From NCBI GenBank assembly GCA_020629715.1, contig JAHDCU010000006.1, positions 62,001-126,000 on the forward strand: a stretch of 64,000 nucleotides of DNA, written 5' to 3'. This stretch comes from Saprospiraceae bacterium. Its GTDB lineage: Bacteria > Bacteroidota > Bacteroidia > Chitinophagales > Saprospiraceae. Positions 18,521 to 27,086 of the stretch are shown piece by piece. Made by a program: the position numbers and the translations under genes. The notes beneath the pieces are model-generated. The model was not told the origin of the DNA, ran no database searches, and was given only the letters and a program-made list of their open reading frames with translations. Position 1 is the first letter of the stretch. Every line of letters starts with the position of its first letter.

Positions 18521-19405
18521 CTATATTTTTTCAATCAAATCAGAGCTCAAATATCGATCACCTCGATCACAACTGATAAATACGATGATTCCTTCACAAA
18601 TCTGTTCTCGTATTTGTTTGGCAATATGGTAAGAACCGCCACTACTGATACCTACGAAAAGTCCTTCTTTTTGAGCTAATTCTTGGGCAGCTTGTACTGC
18701 ATCTTGTCGACTTACATCAACGGTTTTATCTACTCTTGAGGGTTCGAAAATACTAGGGACCAACTCAGGACTCCATTTTCTAATTCCTGGTATTCGATCT
18801 CCCTCTTTGGGTTGAGCACCAATAATTTGAATATCAGGGTTTTTAGATTTGAGAAATGTCGAGGTGCCTGTTATCGTACCCGTAGTACCCATGGATGATA
18901 CAAAATGAGTGATCTGATGATTGGTATCTTTCCAAATTTCAGGACCTGTAGTCTCAGCATGTGCCAGTTTGTTATTTGGGTTATTAAACTGATCTAGGAT
19001 GATATATCCATTTTTATCCGCTTGTTCGGCGGCATAGGCTCTTGAGTATTCTATGGTTTTTTCAGCAGGAGTCAATATGACATCTGCACCATATGCTTGC
19101 ATCGTTTTTACCCGTTCTGGAGTCGCATTTTCGGGCATCACTAGTTTGATCTTGATACCATAGTGAGCAGCAATCATTGCCAATGCAATACCGGTATTCC
19201 CACTAGTAGCTTCTATGATTGTGTCAGATAACGTTAAAGAGCCGTTTTCCAATGCTTTTGAGATCATATAGTAGGCAGCTCTATCTTTTACACTACCTCC
19301 AGGGTTGTTCCCTTCGAGCTTGGTATAAAGTTGCACTGGATCATTTTCGAAACGTGGCTTTAGTTTTACTAAAGGTGTATTACCGATTAACTTTAGAATA
19401 CTCAT
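18521..19405 (-). CDS. cysM: Cysteine synthase B (O-acetylserine sulfhydrylase)
   Basis: 294 residues, a fold-type II PLP enzyme. Lys40 in NPGGSVKDR is the PLP Schiff-base lysine, EATSGNTG is the substrate-binding loop and SMGTTGTITG binds the PLP phosphate; the GTTGT form is typical of CysM rather than CysK. SSGGSY near the C-terminus closes the active site. It makes cysteine from O-acetylserine and sulfide (or thiosulfate). It overlaps the serine acetyltransferase gene by 4 bases (ATGA), so the two consecutive steps of the pathway are translated together. Confidence 0.95.
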   Translation of the reverse strand: MSILKLIGNTPLVKLKPRFENDPVQLYTKLEGNNPGGSVKDRAAYYMISKALENGSLTLSDTIIEATSGNTGIALAMIAAHYGIKIKLVMPENATPERVKTMQAYGADVILTPAEKTIEYSRAYAAEQADKNGYIILDQFNNPNNKLAHAETTGPEIWKDTNHQITHFVSSMGTTGTITGTSTFLKSKNPDIQIIGAQPKEGDRIPGIRKWSPELVPSIFEPSRVDKTVDVSRQDAVQAAQELAQKEGLFVGISSGGSYHIAKQIREQICEGIIVFISCDRGDRYLSSDLIEKI

Positions 19406-20163
19406 GCACTGAAAATTATGGATTTATCATTGGATTCAACTTCTTGTGGGCATCCGGCATAAATAACCTTAGAGTGTGGCTTAACACTTTGCGTAATCCA
19501 AACATTTCCACCTATGATAGAATGCTTTCCAATGGTTGTTTTTCCTCCAAGGATGGTTGCTTGCGCATAGATTACCACATGATCTTCGATCGTAGGATGT
19601 CTTTTTTCTTTAGACTTATGCTTTGGAATACTCAAAGCTCCCAGTGTCACTCCTTGGTATAGTTTCACATGGTTTCCTATGATGGCCGTTTCACCAATCA
19701 CAATCCCAGTACCATGATCGATGCACATATGAGTACCGATTTGGGCACCGGGATGGATGTCTATTCCCGTACAACTATGAGCGATTTCTGTTATAATTCT
19801 AGGTATTAGCGGAACCTCTATTTGATACAATACATTGGCAATTCTATATGCCGATAAGGCCCAAAAACCTGGATACGCTAAGATTACTTCGGTTCTATTT
19901 ACCGCTGCTGGGTCGCCATCGTAGGTTGCCAGAATATCTTGATCTAGTTTTGATTTGACGCCTTGGAGTTGATCCATAAATTGCTGTACAATCTGTTCAG
20001 TATTGAAATCAGCTTGTATCAGAGGAAATGCTAAAAGTGATAAGAGCTTAGCTCTGATAGATGAATCAGAAGCTCGATCATAGCCTACTGCTAATCGCTC
20101 CGGATACAGCAAATCCATAGTTTCGTTGAAAAAAGCTTCGATCTGAGATCTGTAATGTCGCAT
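19402..20163 (-). CDS. cysE: Serine O-acetyltransferase
   Basis: 253 residues. The N-terminal helical domain is followed by a left-handed beta-helix of hexapeptide repeats (DIHPGAQIGTHMCIDHGTG, VIGETAIIGNHVKLYQGVTL). The His in IDHGTG is the expected catalytic base. The long N-terminal region and the early AYPGFWALSAYRIAN segment resemble the EpsC/plant-like type. It acetylates serine with acetyl-CoA to give the substrate of CysM, encoded immediately downstream. It is the first gene of the operon. No exact TAnnTTTG promoter was found in the 80 bases upstream. Confidence 0.94.
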   Translation of the reverse strand: MRHYRSQIEAFFNETMDLLYPERLAVGYDRASDSSIRAKLLSLLAFPLIQADFNTEQIVQQFMDQLQGVKSKLDQDILATYDGDPAAVNRTEVILAYPGFWALSAYRIANVLYQIEVPLIPRIITEIAHSCTGIDIHPGAQIGTHMCIDHGTGIVIGETAIIGNHVKLYQGVTLGALSIPKHKSKEKRHPTIEDHVVIYAQATILGGKTTIGKHSIIGGNVWITQSVKPHSKVIYAGCPQEVESNDKSIIFSA

Positions 20164-20242
20164 AATGAATATCTAAAACTTTAGAACGTAGAAATCACCA
20201 TCCTGTTTCTTTTATGGAATAAATTTAGAGTAGTTCAAATAA

Positions 20243-20728
20243 CTATACAAACTCAGCGATCAAGCCACAAGTGAGCATACAAGTAATGAGCCAGTAGCTA
20301 GAATGATAGAATAGTTCTTTAGTGCTGAGTTTTTGTAAAAAGCCAAACAGGCTTATAAACGGAAGTGCTAAGAAAACAGATAGGATGGCACCATGAAAAA
20401 CGCCATGCATAAAGTGACGGTGCTTATCTCCATATTTAGATAAGAAGTCTTGTGTGATTTGTACTGCTTCTTCACTTCCCATCATGATATCTGTGAAAAA
20501 GAGTTCATAAAAGCCCACTTGATGGATGACTAAGTTTACAAAACCGAAACATAGGGCCAGACTCGACAAGTATAACCAAACCACTTTACCTATTGAAGGT
20601 GTTAAGCTCATTACCTCATGATCGAGCTTAAAAACTCCAGCAATTACCTTGTTTCTTATGTACCAGAAATAACCGATTAATAGTGGTAGTACAGAGATTA
20701 AGGCGTAGTTGATTAGATTCAGTTTCAT
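20243..20728 (-). CDS. Small integral membrane protein (DUF1761-like)
   Basis: 161 residues with four hydrophobic segments (about 7-25, 47-67, 108-128 and 140-158). The first helix ends in LPLLIGYFWYIRNKVIAGVF, which resembles the start of DUF1761 proteins. A loop with His residues (DKHRHFMHGVFHGA) lies before the third helix. It is 12 bases after the neighbouring lipoprotein gene on the same strand and likely shares its transcript. Function unknown. Confidence 0.75.
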   Translation of the reverse strand: MKLNLINYALISVLPLLIGYFWYIRNKVIAGVFKLDHEVMSLTPSIGKVVWLYLSSLALCFGFVNLVIHQVGFYELFFTDIMMGSEEAVQITQDFLSKYGDKHRHFMHGVFHGAILSVFLALPFISLFGFLQKLSTKELFYHSSYWLITCMLTCGLIAEFV

Positions 20729-20740
20729 CCGGTAATGATT

Positions 20741-21409
20741 TTAATTAAGAGAAGACTTACGTTCTTTCACAAGGTTATGGTAATCAAAATCATTGAGCTC
20801 TTTAACAAAATTACTCTTATACAAACGTTCTATTTGGGCAACGACATTTCCTTTTGATAAGCTTTGGAGATCATCCGCGTATAAAGACTTTTGAAGCTTT
20901 TCTTCTTGCTGCAGTGTATAAATAAGATCAAGCAGAAAGCTTCCATCATTTTGTTCTACCCAGCGCAGATAACTTAGGCTTTTACCGTGCTCAGAATCTT
21001 TATAGATTGCCACGAATGGAGTAGGGTTGAAGGTTGTTTTACTTTCTACATACTGGTACGTATTGTAGCAACTGAAGATTGAGATGTCTTGCAAACAGAG
21101 ATATTTAAAGAAGTCTTTTTCTATAGTTGATGTATCTCCAATTTTGGCTGCTGCAAAAGCAGTCACATAGGGAAGTCTAGTTTCATGTCCCAAGTCAAAA
21201 ACAGCATTGAACCCTTCTTTTCTGGCTTGGTAAAGATTTTGAATGTATTGCAGTGATTCGGGTGTTAGCGATGTGTAGACCTCATCATATTGCTCATTGA
21301 TGATACCTGAGTACAAAGAGTCGAAAGCATCAATAAGTTGAGTTTTCTTGGTATTACCACAGGAATTCAAAAATGAAAACACTAACAGAAGAAATAAGAA
21401 TCTTATCAT
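20741..21409 (-). CDS. Lipoprotein of unknown function
   Basis: 222 residues from the chosen start. A longer frame begins at 21463, but it would put 18 polar residues before a perfect lipoprotein leader (MIRFLFLLLVFSFLNSCGN) and overlap the upstream gene; the start at 21409 gives a normal lipobox (NSC, Cys17) and a 43-base gap. The mature part is mixed alpha/beta (LIDAFDSLYSGIINEQYDEV, ESLQYIQNLYQARKEG). No known domain is recognised. It lies between a MuiA-like gene and a DUF1761-like gene on the same strand. Confidence 0.78.
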   Translation of the reverse strand: MIRFLFLLLVFSFLNSCGNTKKTQLIDAFDSLYSGIINEQYDEVYTSLTPESLQYIQNLYQARKEGFNAVFDLGHETRLPYVTAFAAAKIGDTSTIEKDFFKYLCLQDISIFSCYNTYQYVESKTTFNPTPFVAIYKDSEHGKSLSYLRWVEQNDGSFLLDLIYTLQQEEKLQKSLYADDLQSLSKGNVVAQIERLYKSNFVKELNDFDYHNLVKERKSSLN

Positions 21410-21452
21410 TTTAGAAATATACAAAGAAGAAGTGCTCTTCAGGTCAGAATCA

Positions 21453-23249
21453 TCAGTATTCATTTATTCTTAAATGCTTTGGATACTTTACTTCAAATGC
21501 ATTGATTAGAGATAGTTTTCCATTTTTTGGGATATTCTTGTTCCAACGTATAATCCCATTATCGTTTTGATAGGGCTGGCTAATATCTTCTTTTAGGCTT
21601 ATTTCGATATCTTCATGATCACTCGTCGGCAGTTGATCTTCTACGATGATACTTGTAGCATACTCTTTCCTCGACTTGATATTGATTTCGTAGTAATGAT
21701 GAGCCACTCGATCTCTGCGTTTTTCATCTATAAGACTCTTATTTTCGTTTTTAATACGTTCTATAGAATAGTCCTCGTCTATGCCCATCTCTATCCAAAG
21801 GGTATCAGTCAGCTTATCGATATTCAAGGACGAAATACCTGAAAAAACACCACTATTATAAATATTAAGTTTTCCATCCGTTAGTCCAAGAGAATCAGTA
21901 TTGGTGATTCCGCATTGATAGAAAACATCGTTAGACACTACGGGTGCTGTATAATACTGCTCAATTGGGTTGATTTCATGATTGAATAACAGAACGTCAT
22001 GATTCTGCCCATCACTTGGAATCGTATATGTACCAGCAAGACGATAAGTTTTGTGATTAAATGCATTTTGATAATCAACGTACACCGCCTTCCGTTTAAT
22101 TTCTTTTTTCTTTGGTTTATAACCAATACTGGTGGCACTTCTTGTTACGACAAGATCTCCTAATTGGACTCCTTCGCTCATGACGATAGTCATATCCTTT
22201 TTGGCTTTCTTAATGATGGTATTATAGCCGGTATATGTTATTTCTATAGTTGCCCCTGGCTTTACATTGTTAAGTATAAAGAGCCCGTCAATATTGGTGC
22301 TGGTTCCATTATTTGTTCCTTTTACCCAAATATTAGCACCTATTAATCGTTCACCTGAATCATCCACTACCATACCTCTTATATAATGCTTACTTGTGGG
22401 AGCTAATCTTTTAAAACCATAGTGCAATGGATTAGGGCGTTTACTTTTTTGTAATTCTTTTATCTCTTTATTGGAAAGTTGGATCTTAATATTATCCCAA
22501 CGTTCACCTGTATTTTGACGTACATAGGCTTTATGATCTAAATACGAATTACCATTTCTACGTACCCTAAGATCATAAAAGCTACTCCAACCTGCATTAT
22601 CGATGAAATATTTCAAATAGATCTTACCATCGATATGTCTATTTGATTGCAAGGAGACAACAACCTGTAAGTGAGTATTCTGTGGATGTCGATAGTAATA
22701 TTTTTTATCAATAATCTTTCGTTGCTGATCAGTAATTGATCTAAGACTCAACTCTAGCGCTTGACGTTGCTGGTATACCTTGGCTAGATCTGTTTGATAA
22801 AGGCTATTCGCTTGTTCTACAAGGTTTAAGTCTGTTCCATGTTCGGTGTCAAGATCGTTATTATCTTCGATTGTATTGATTTGAAGGTTTTTGATATAAA
22901 TTAAATTATTTACAGCAGCTATAGTATCGGTAAGTTCCTGTATTTTTTGATTCCAGTATCTGACAGAATCGGCTTGACCATAATTACTTTTGACATAACG
23001 CTGGGTGATACTTTTTATCTGAATGTCATTATCTGCCCATACTTGAATGCTTTTCAGGTCTATCTCTTTTGGGATAGAGTCTAGAATAATTTGCTCTTCA
23101 TTTTGAAAAATTGCTAAGCTTGCTTCCCTAGTAACGTAAGCGCCTTTTTGGTATACAGTGGCTTCTGTTATTTTGGAACTTAATGTAACTTGAGCCAGAG
23201 TGATTTGGGTAAATAATCCAATTGTGTTAATCATTAGTAATAGTCTCAT
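21453..23249 (-). CDS. MuiA-family DUF4140/DUF4139 protein with inserted carboxypeptidase-like domain
   Basis: 598 residues with a signal peptide (LLLMINTIGLFTQITLAQ). An N-terminal DUF4140 region (ITEATVYQKGAYVTREA) is followed by a coiled coil at about 85-175 and the DUF4139 beta-rich domain. At about 289-371 a carboxypeptidase-regulatory-like domain is inserted (RGMVVDDSGERLIGANIWVK, TNIDGLFILNNV, EITYTGYNT), the kind usually found at the N-terminus of SusC receptors, here even ending in the GVQLGDLVV motif. MuiA was named for a mucoidy-inhibitor phenotype; the biochemical role is unknown. Exported, probably to the periplasm or outer membrane. Confidence 0.88.
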   Translation of the reverse strand: MRLLLMINTIGLFTQITLAQVTLSSKITEATVYQKGAYVTREASLAIFQNEEQIILDSIPKEIDLKSIQVWADNDIQIKSITQRYVKSNYGQADSVRYWNQKIQELTDTIAAVNNLIYIKNLQINTIEDNNDLDTEHGTDLNLVEQANSLYQTDLAKVYQQRQALELSLRSITDQQRKIIDKKYYYRHPQNTHLQVVVSLQSNRHIDGKIYLKYFIDNAGWSSFYDLRVRRNGNSYLDHKAYVRQNTGERWDNIKIQLSNKEIKELQKSKRPNPLHYGFKRLAPTSKHYIRGMVVDDSGERLIGANIWVKGTNNGTSTNIDGLFILNNVKPGATIEITYTGYNTIIKKAKKDMTIVMSEGVQLGDLVVTRSATSIGYKPKKKEIKRKAVYVDYQNAFNHKTYRLAGTYTIPSDGQNHDVLLFNHEINPIEQYYTAPVVSNDVFYQCGITNTDSLGLTDGKLNIYNSGVFSGISSLNIDKLTDTLWIEMGIDEDYSIERIKNENKSLIDEKRRDRVAHHYYEINIKSRKEYATSIIVEDQLPTSDHEDIEISLKEDISQPYQNDNGIIRWNKNIPKNGKLSLINAFEVKYPKHLRINEY

Positions 23250-23390
23250 AGTCTTGTTTTTTTAAAAAGTTAGATCAATGAGATTCGCCATGCTTGATAA
23301 ACTAGTTGCCAAATAATTGCTTGCGACTTTAAGTAAGATTTTTGCAATTAATGATGTACTTTTCGCGACTACAAAAATGATAGTTACTTC

Positions 23391-25508
23391 ATGATCAATA
23401 AGAAGGTAAGTGAACTACTGGGCTTGAATTTTAGTCAAGTCAATAAAACCATAAAACTCCTTGAAAATGGCGCAACTGTACCATTCATCGCGAGATATCG
23501 AAAAGAACAAACGGGAAACTTAGATGAAGTAGACATCCGAAGAATACAAAGTGCTTACCAGGCTTTTCAAGACTTAATTAAACGTAAAGAAACTATTCTA
23601 AAAGCTATAGAAGAGCAAGGTCAATTGACCCATGGGCTTAAGGCTAAAATTAATGATACATGGGATGCTATCGTATTGGAAGACCTATATCTACCGTATA
23701 AAAAGAAGGCAAAGACCAAGGCTACTATTGCTAGGGAGCAAGGGCTAGAGTCATTGGCTAAAATGGTCATGTCGCAGCGTCATAATGATATAGCCCAACA
23801 AGCGAAACGCTATGTTCGTGGTCCTATAAAATCAGTTGAAGAAGCTTTCCAAGGAGCACAATATATCATTGCCGAATGGATCAATGAGAATTCTAGAATT
23901 CGGGATATTGTCAGAGATTCTTTCAAAAAATATGCTTCACTCTCCAGTAAGGTGATTGCAAAGAAGAAAGATGAGGCTGCGAAATACAAAGACTATTTTG
24001 ACTATTCGGAGCATATTAAAAAAGTTCCTTCACATCGAGTTTTAGCGGTTTTTCGAGGAGAAAAAGAGAAGCTTTTACGTGTAAAACTTGGAGTTGACAC
24101 CGATCGATTGCAACAGCGGATTGAAGGTTTCTATATCAAAGGCTTCAGCATGAGTGAAGAGTATATCATTGAAGCGATAAAGGACAGTCTCAAACGCCTT
24201 TTACTACCATCGATAGAAAATGAATTTAGAAAGATTATCAAAGACCGTGCTGATGACGAAGCTATCTTGGTCTTTTCAGATAACTTGAAAGAACTTTTGC
24301 TGGCGGCACCTCTAGGTACGAAATCGATCTTGGCGCTTGATCCAGGTTATCGTACAGGGTGCAAATTGGTTTGCTTAGATGCACAAGGAGCTCTATTATA
24401 TAATACTACGATCTATCCTCATCCTCCGCAGTCTAAGCTTCGAGACAGTGGGGAAACTATTATCAAGCTTGTCAAAAAATATGCAATCGAAGCCATTGCA
24501 ATAGGTAATGGTACGGCGGGAAAAGAAACCATGGCATGGGTTAAAACGCTGAACTTGGATCAAAAAGTGGAAGTTTATTTGGTCAATGAAAGTGGCGCTT
24601 CGATTTATAGTGCTTCTGATGTTGCCAGAGCCGAATTTCCTGATCAAGATGTTACGGTTCGTGGAGCTGTTTCTATAGGTCGAAGGCTTGCAGATCCATT
24701 GTCAGAGCTAGTGAAAATAGATGCTAAAAGCATAGGAGTAGGGCAGTATCAACACGATGTCAATCAGAAAAAGCTTAAAGAAAACCTAGATCATACTGTT
24801 TTGAGCTGTGTCAACAAAGTTGGGATCAACCTCAATACGGCTTCTCAGTATGTATTAACATATGTCTCAGGATTAGGTCCGACTTTAGCCAAAAATATAG
24901 TGGATTATAGACAAGAGGAAGGTGCTTTCGATAGTGTCAAACAGCTTATGAAAGTCCCAAGGATGGGGAAGAAAGCTTTCGAACAATCCGCAGGTTTTTT
25001 AAGAATTCGAAATGGGAAAAATGTACTAGATAATACGGGTGTTCATCCAGAACGATATGATTTGGTAAAAGAAATGGCAAAAGATCAAGGACATGCATTG
25101 GAATCTTTGATTTCTAATGGTGATTTGCTCCGTACTATTCCACTGAAAAATTATGTAAGCGAAGATGTGGGAATACCAACGCTTCAGGATATTATCAAAG
25201 AATTACAAAAACCAGGGCTTGACCCTCGAGGTGCCGCACAAATGTTTTCATTTGCAGAGGGAGTTCAATCTATCCAAGATATTCGATCCGGTATGATTGT
25301 CCCTGGCATCATTAATAACGTGACCAAGTTTGGAGCTTTTGTTGATATCGGTATCAAAGAATCAGGCTTGATCCATGTTTCCCAAATGGCTGATCGCTTT
25401 ATATCTGATCCTGCGGAGGTCGTTAAAGTCAATCAAAAAGTCATGGTCCGAGTGATGGAAGTGGATTTGGCAAGAAAGCGGATAGGATTGAGTTTGAAGG
25501 ACATCTAG
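23391..25508 (+). CDS. tex: Tex-family RNA-binding transcription accessory protein
   Basis: 705 residues. N-terminal helical domain (VPFIARYRKEQTGNLDEVDI), YqgF-like RNase H fold in the middle (ILALDPGYRTGCKLVCLD, AIAIGNGTAGKET), helix-hairpin-helix region (YVSGLGPTLAKNIVDYR, LMKVPRMGKKAFEQSAGFLR), the family motif NVLDNTGVHPERY, and a C-terminal S1 RNA-binding domain (GMIVPGIINNVTKFGAFVDI ... GLIHVSQM). Tex is a conserved cytoplasmic nucleic-acid-binding protein linked to transcription and stress tolerance. Monocistronic by context; a short perfect inverted repeat lies directly after the stop. Confidence 0.95.
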   Translation: MINKKVSELLGLNFSQVNKTIKLLENGATVPFIARYRKEQTGNLDEVDIRRIQSAYQAFQDLIKRKETILKAIEEQGQLTHGLKAKINDTWDAIVLEDLYLPYKKKAKTKATIAREQGLESLAKMVMSQRHNDIAQQAKRYVRGPIKSVEEAFQGAQYIIAEWINENSRIRDIVRDSFKKYASLSSKVIAKKKDEAAKYKDYFDYSEHIKKVPSHRVLAVFRGEKEKLLRVKLGVDTDRLQQRIEGFYIKGFSMSEEYIIEAIKDSLKRLLLPSIENEFRKIIKDRADDEAILVFSDNLKELLLAAPLGTKSILALDPGYRTGCKLVCLDAQGALLYNTTIYPHPPQSKLRDSGETIIKLVKKYAIEAIAIGNGTAGKETMAWVKTLNLDQKVEVYLVNESGASIYSASDVARAEFPDQDVTVRGAVSIGRRLADPLSELVKIDAKSIGVGQYQHDVNQKKLKENLDHTVLSCVNKVGINLNTASQYVLTYVSGLGPTLAKNIVDYRQEEGAFDSVKQLMKVPRMGKKAFEQSAGFLRIRNGKNVLDNTGVHPERYDLVKEMAKDQGHALESLISNGDLLRTIPLKNYVSEDVGIPTLQDIIKELQKPGLDPRGAAQMFSFAEGVQSIQDIRSGMIVPGIINNVTKFGAFVDIGIKESGLIHVSQMADRFISDPAEVVKVNQKVMVRVMEVDLARKRIGLSLKDI

Positions 25509-25534
25509 TTAACTAGTTGTCTGTGGCTAGTTAA
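25509..25534 (+). terminator. Short hairpin directly after tex
   Basis: An 8-bp perfect inverted repeat (25509-25516 with 25527-25534, TTAACTAG and CTAGTTAA) with a 10-base loop begins at the base after the tex stop. It is AT-rich and lacks a T run, so it is at best a weak terminator or an RNA-stabilising 3' end. Confidence 0.35.
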
Positions 25535-25670
25535 TAGTATTTCGATTTAGAAGGTAAACTGAGAAAATTGCTCTATACTCATGCTGGTCTCGCTTATGGT
25601 GGATGTTCTTTGTTGTATAAAGAGCTAGTTGATTGAAGCATATTTAATATGAGTTTTGAACCTACTCAAA

Positions 25671-25704
25671 AAACTCTATGAACTTGATGCCTCTATGGTT
25701 AAAT
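25671..25704 (+). repeat. Interspersed repeat family 1 (ATGCCTCTATGGTT), copy A
   Basis: The core GATGCCTCTATGGTTAAAT is preceded by AAACTCTATGAACTT. The same ordered pieces (AAACTCT, then a CTT-containing spacer, then ATGCCTCTATGGTT) recur near 31198 and 53447, with a further variant at 53401, always in gene-free gaps. Confidence 0.6.
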
Positions 25705-25746
25705 GAAATAAGTAAAAGTTACCCTAGCTCTTTGCTTTAAAGAATG

Positions 25747-25782
25747 TCTCCACCCGCTTTGCAGCGAGGCGAGCAAGCTCGA
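25747..25782 (+). repeat. Interspersed repeat family 3, copy 2
   Basis: Begins TCTCCACCCGCTTTG and ends GCAAGCTCGA. It aligns with the reverse complement of 15221-15255 at about 25 of 36 positions, so the two copies are in opposite orientation. Confidence 0.5.
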
Positions 25783-25847
25783 CAAGAAAACGTCTAGGAT
25801 TAAAACCTCAAAGAATTGTATTTTCATAGCGGACTAATAACCAACTC

Positions 25848-27086
25848 ATGAAAAACCTTGGAATCAAAATATCCCTCTTTCTCAATTATTTCGTTTTTGC
25901 CATACTGCTCAATAGTGTTGGAGCGGTCATTCTTCAGGTACAACGAAATTTTGGAGTATCAGAAACGGGAGCTAGTGTTTTAGAAGCATTCAAAGATTTA
26001 CCCATTGCGATTGCCTCGTTTTTTATAGCCTCTTTGCTTCCAAGATTAGGGATCAAGAAGGGGATGCTGCTGGGGCTATCCTTGGTAGCATTGATGTGTT
26101 TTGCAATGCCGGTCATTGCGGATGACTTTTGGTATTTCAAGCTTTTGTTTGCAGTAATTGGTGTTTCGTTTGCCATTATTAAAATCTCTGTTTTTTCAAT
26201 TATAGGACTGATCTCCGATTCTCAAAAAGAGCATAGTAGTTTGATGAGTTGGGTTGAAGGCACTTTTATGATTGGAGTCTTATTTGGTAATCTGTTCATA
26301 TCACTATTTGTGGATGATAATAATCCAGATTCCACAGCTTGGTTATCCATGTATTGGTATTTAGGCTTGATGTCCATCGGTGCTTTAGTATTGCTGTTTC
26401 TATCACCATTAGATGAGTCTGAAGCACAACTGGAGGGGTCCAACTTAGAAAATGACTTTTTTGAGATGATGAAGTTGATTGCGAAACCTCTTGTACTTGT
26501 CTTCTTAGCGAGTGCTTTCTTATTCGTTTTGATCGAACAAAGTTTTCAAACCTGGACACCTACTTTTTACAAAGATGTAATCTCGGTTCCTGCCAGTATG
26601 AGCATTCAAGCGGGGGCCATCTTAGCCGGAGCATTCGCTATCGGTAGGATATTATCCGGATTCGTACTCCAGAAAGTTCATTGGCTCAGATTCTGTATCG
26701 TTTGTTTGATTATACTTGCTGCTTGTGTTTTGATCAATCTACCATTGACTAATTCTGCGTTGGTAAATGAAGATACCAATTGGTGGAATGCGCCATTGAT
26801 TGCTTATATATTTCCATTGATGGGTCTATTTTTAGCACCGATATATCCAACTATTAATTCTGTGATCTTGAGTAGTTTACCAAAGCATTTACATAGCTCC
26901 ATGTCGGGTTTGATTGTGGTGTTTTCGGCCCTTGGAGGTACATTTGGTTCTATTATCACCGGGTCATTATTCGATAAGTTTGATGGAGTCACAGCCTTTT
27001 ATATGTCTCTTATACCTATGGCATTATTGGCTTTAGCTTTAGTCATGCTCAATCGATTTATCAATCAAAGAGCTGTAGTTTCATGA
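25848..27086 (+). CDS. MFS transporter, probable sugar (trehalose) permease
   Basis: 412 residues with about 12 hydrophobic helices and the two-bundle layout of the major facilitator superfamily. The segment RLGIKKGMLLG between helices 2 and 3 is a form of MFS motif A. The helix 7-8 side has FLIEQSFQTW-like residues (VLIEQSFQTWTPTFYKDV). Its stop overlaps the trehalase start by 4 bases (ATGA), so transport and hydrolysis are coupled. Because the trehalase lacks a signal peptide, the permease most probably imports trehalose across the inner membrane; this is inferred from context and not from a substrate motif. Confidence 0.88.
   Translation: MKNLGIKISLFLNYFVFAILLNSVGAVILQVQRNFGVSETGASVLEAFKDLPIAIASFFIASLLPRLGIKKGMLLGLSLVALMCFAMPVIADDFWYFKLLFAVIGVSFAIIKISVFSIIGLISDSQKEHSSLMSWVEGTFMIGVLFGNLFISLFVDDNNPDSTAWLSMYWYLGLMSIGALVLLFLSPLDESEAQLEGSNLENDFFEMMKLIAKPLVLVFLASAFLFVLIEQSFQTWTPTFYKDVISVPASMSIQAGAILAGAFAIGRILSGFVLQKVHWLRFCIVCLIILAACVLINLPLTNSALVNEDTNWWNAPLIAYIFPLMGLFLAPIYPTINSVILSSLPKHLHSSMSGLIVVFSALGGTFGSIITGSLFDKFDGVTAFYMSLIPMALLALALVMLNRFINQRAVVS

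Larger units (their letters stand above)
25535..25847. other. Gene-free stretch carrying two interspersed repeats
   Basis: About 310 bases between tex and the MFS gene without a convincing frame on either strand. It contains one copy of repeat family 1 (25671-25704) and one of family 3 (25747-25782). A promoter for the trehalose genes is expected here, but no exact TAnnTTTG element was found close to the start. Confidence 0.5.

Noticed and set aside
19219-19662. 147-residue plus-strand frame
   Set aside because: Antisense across the cysM/cysE junction, both of which are certain genes.
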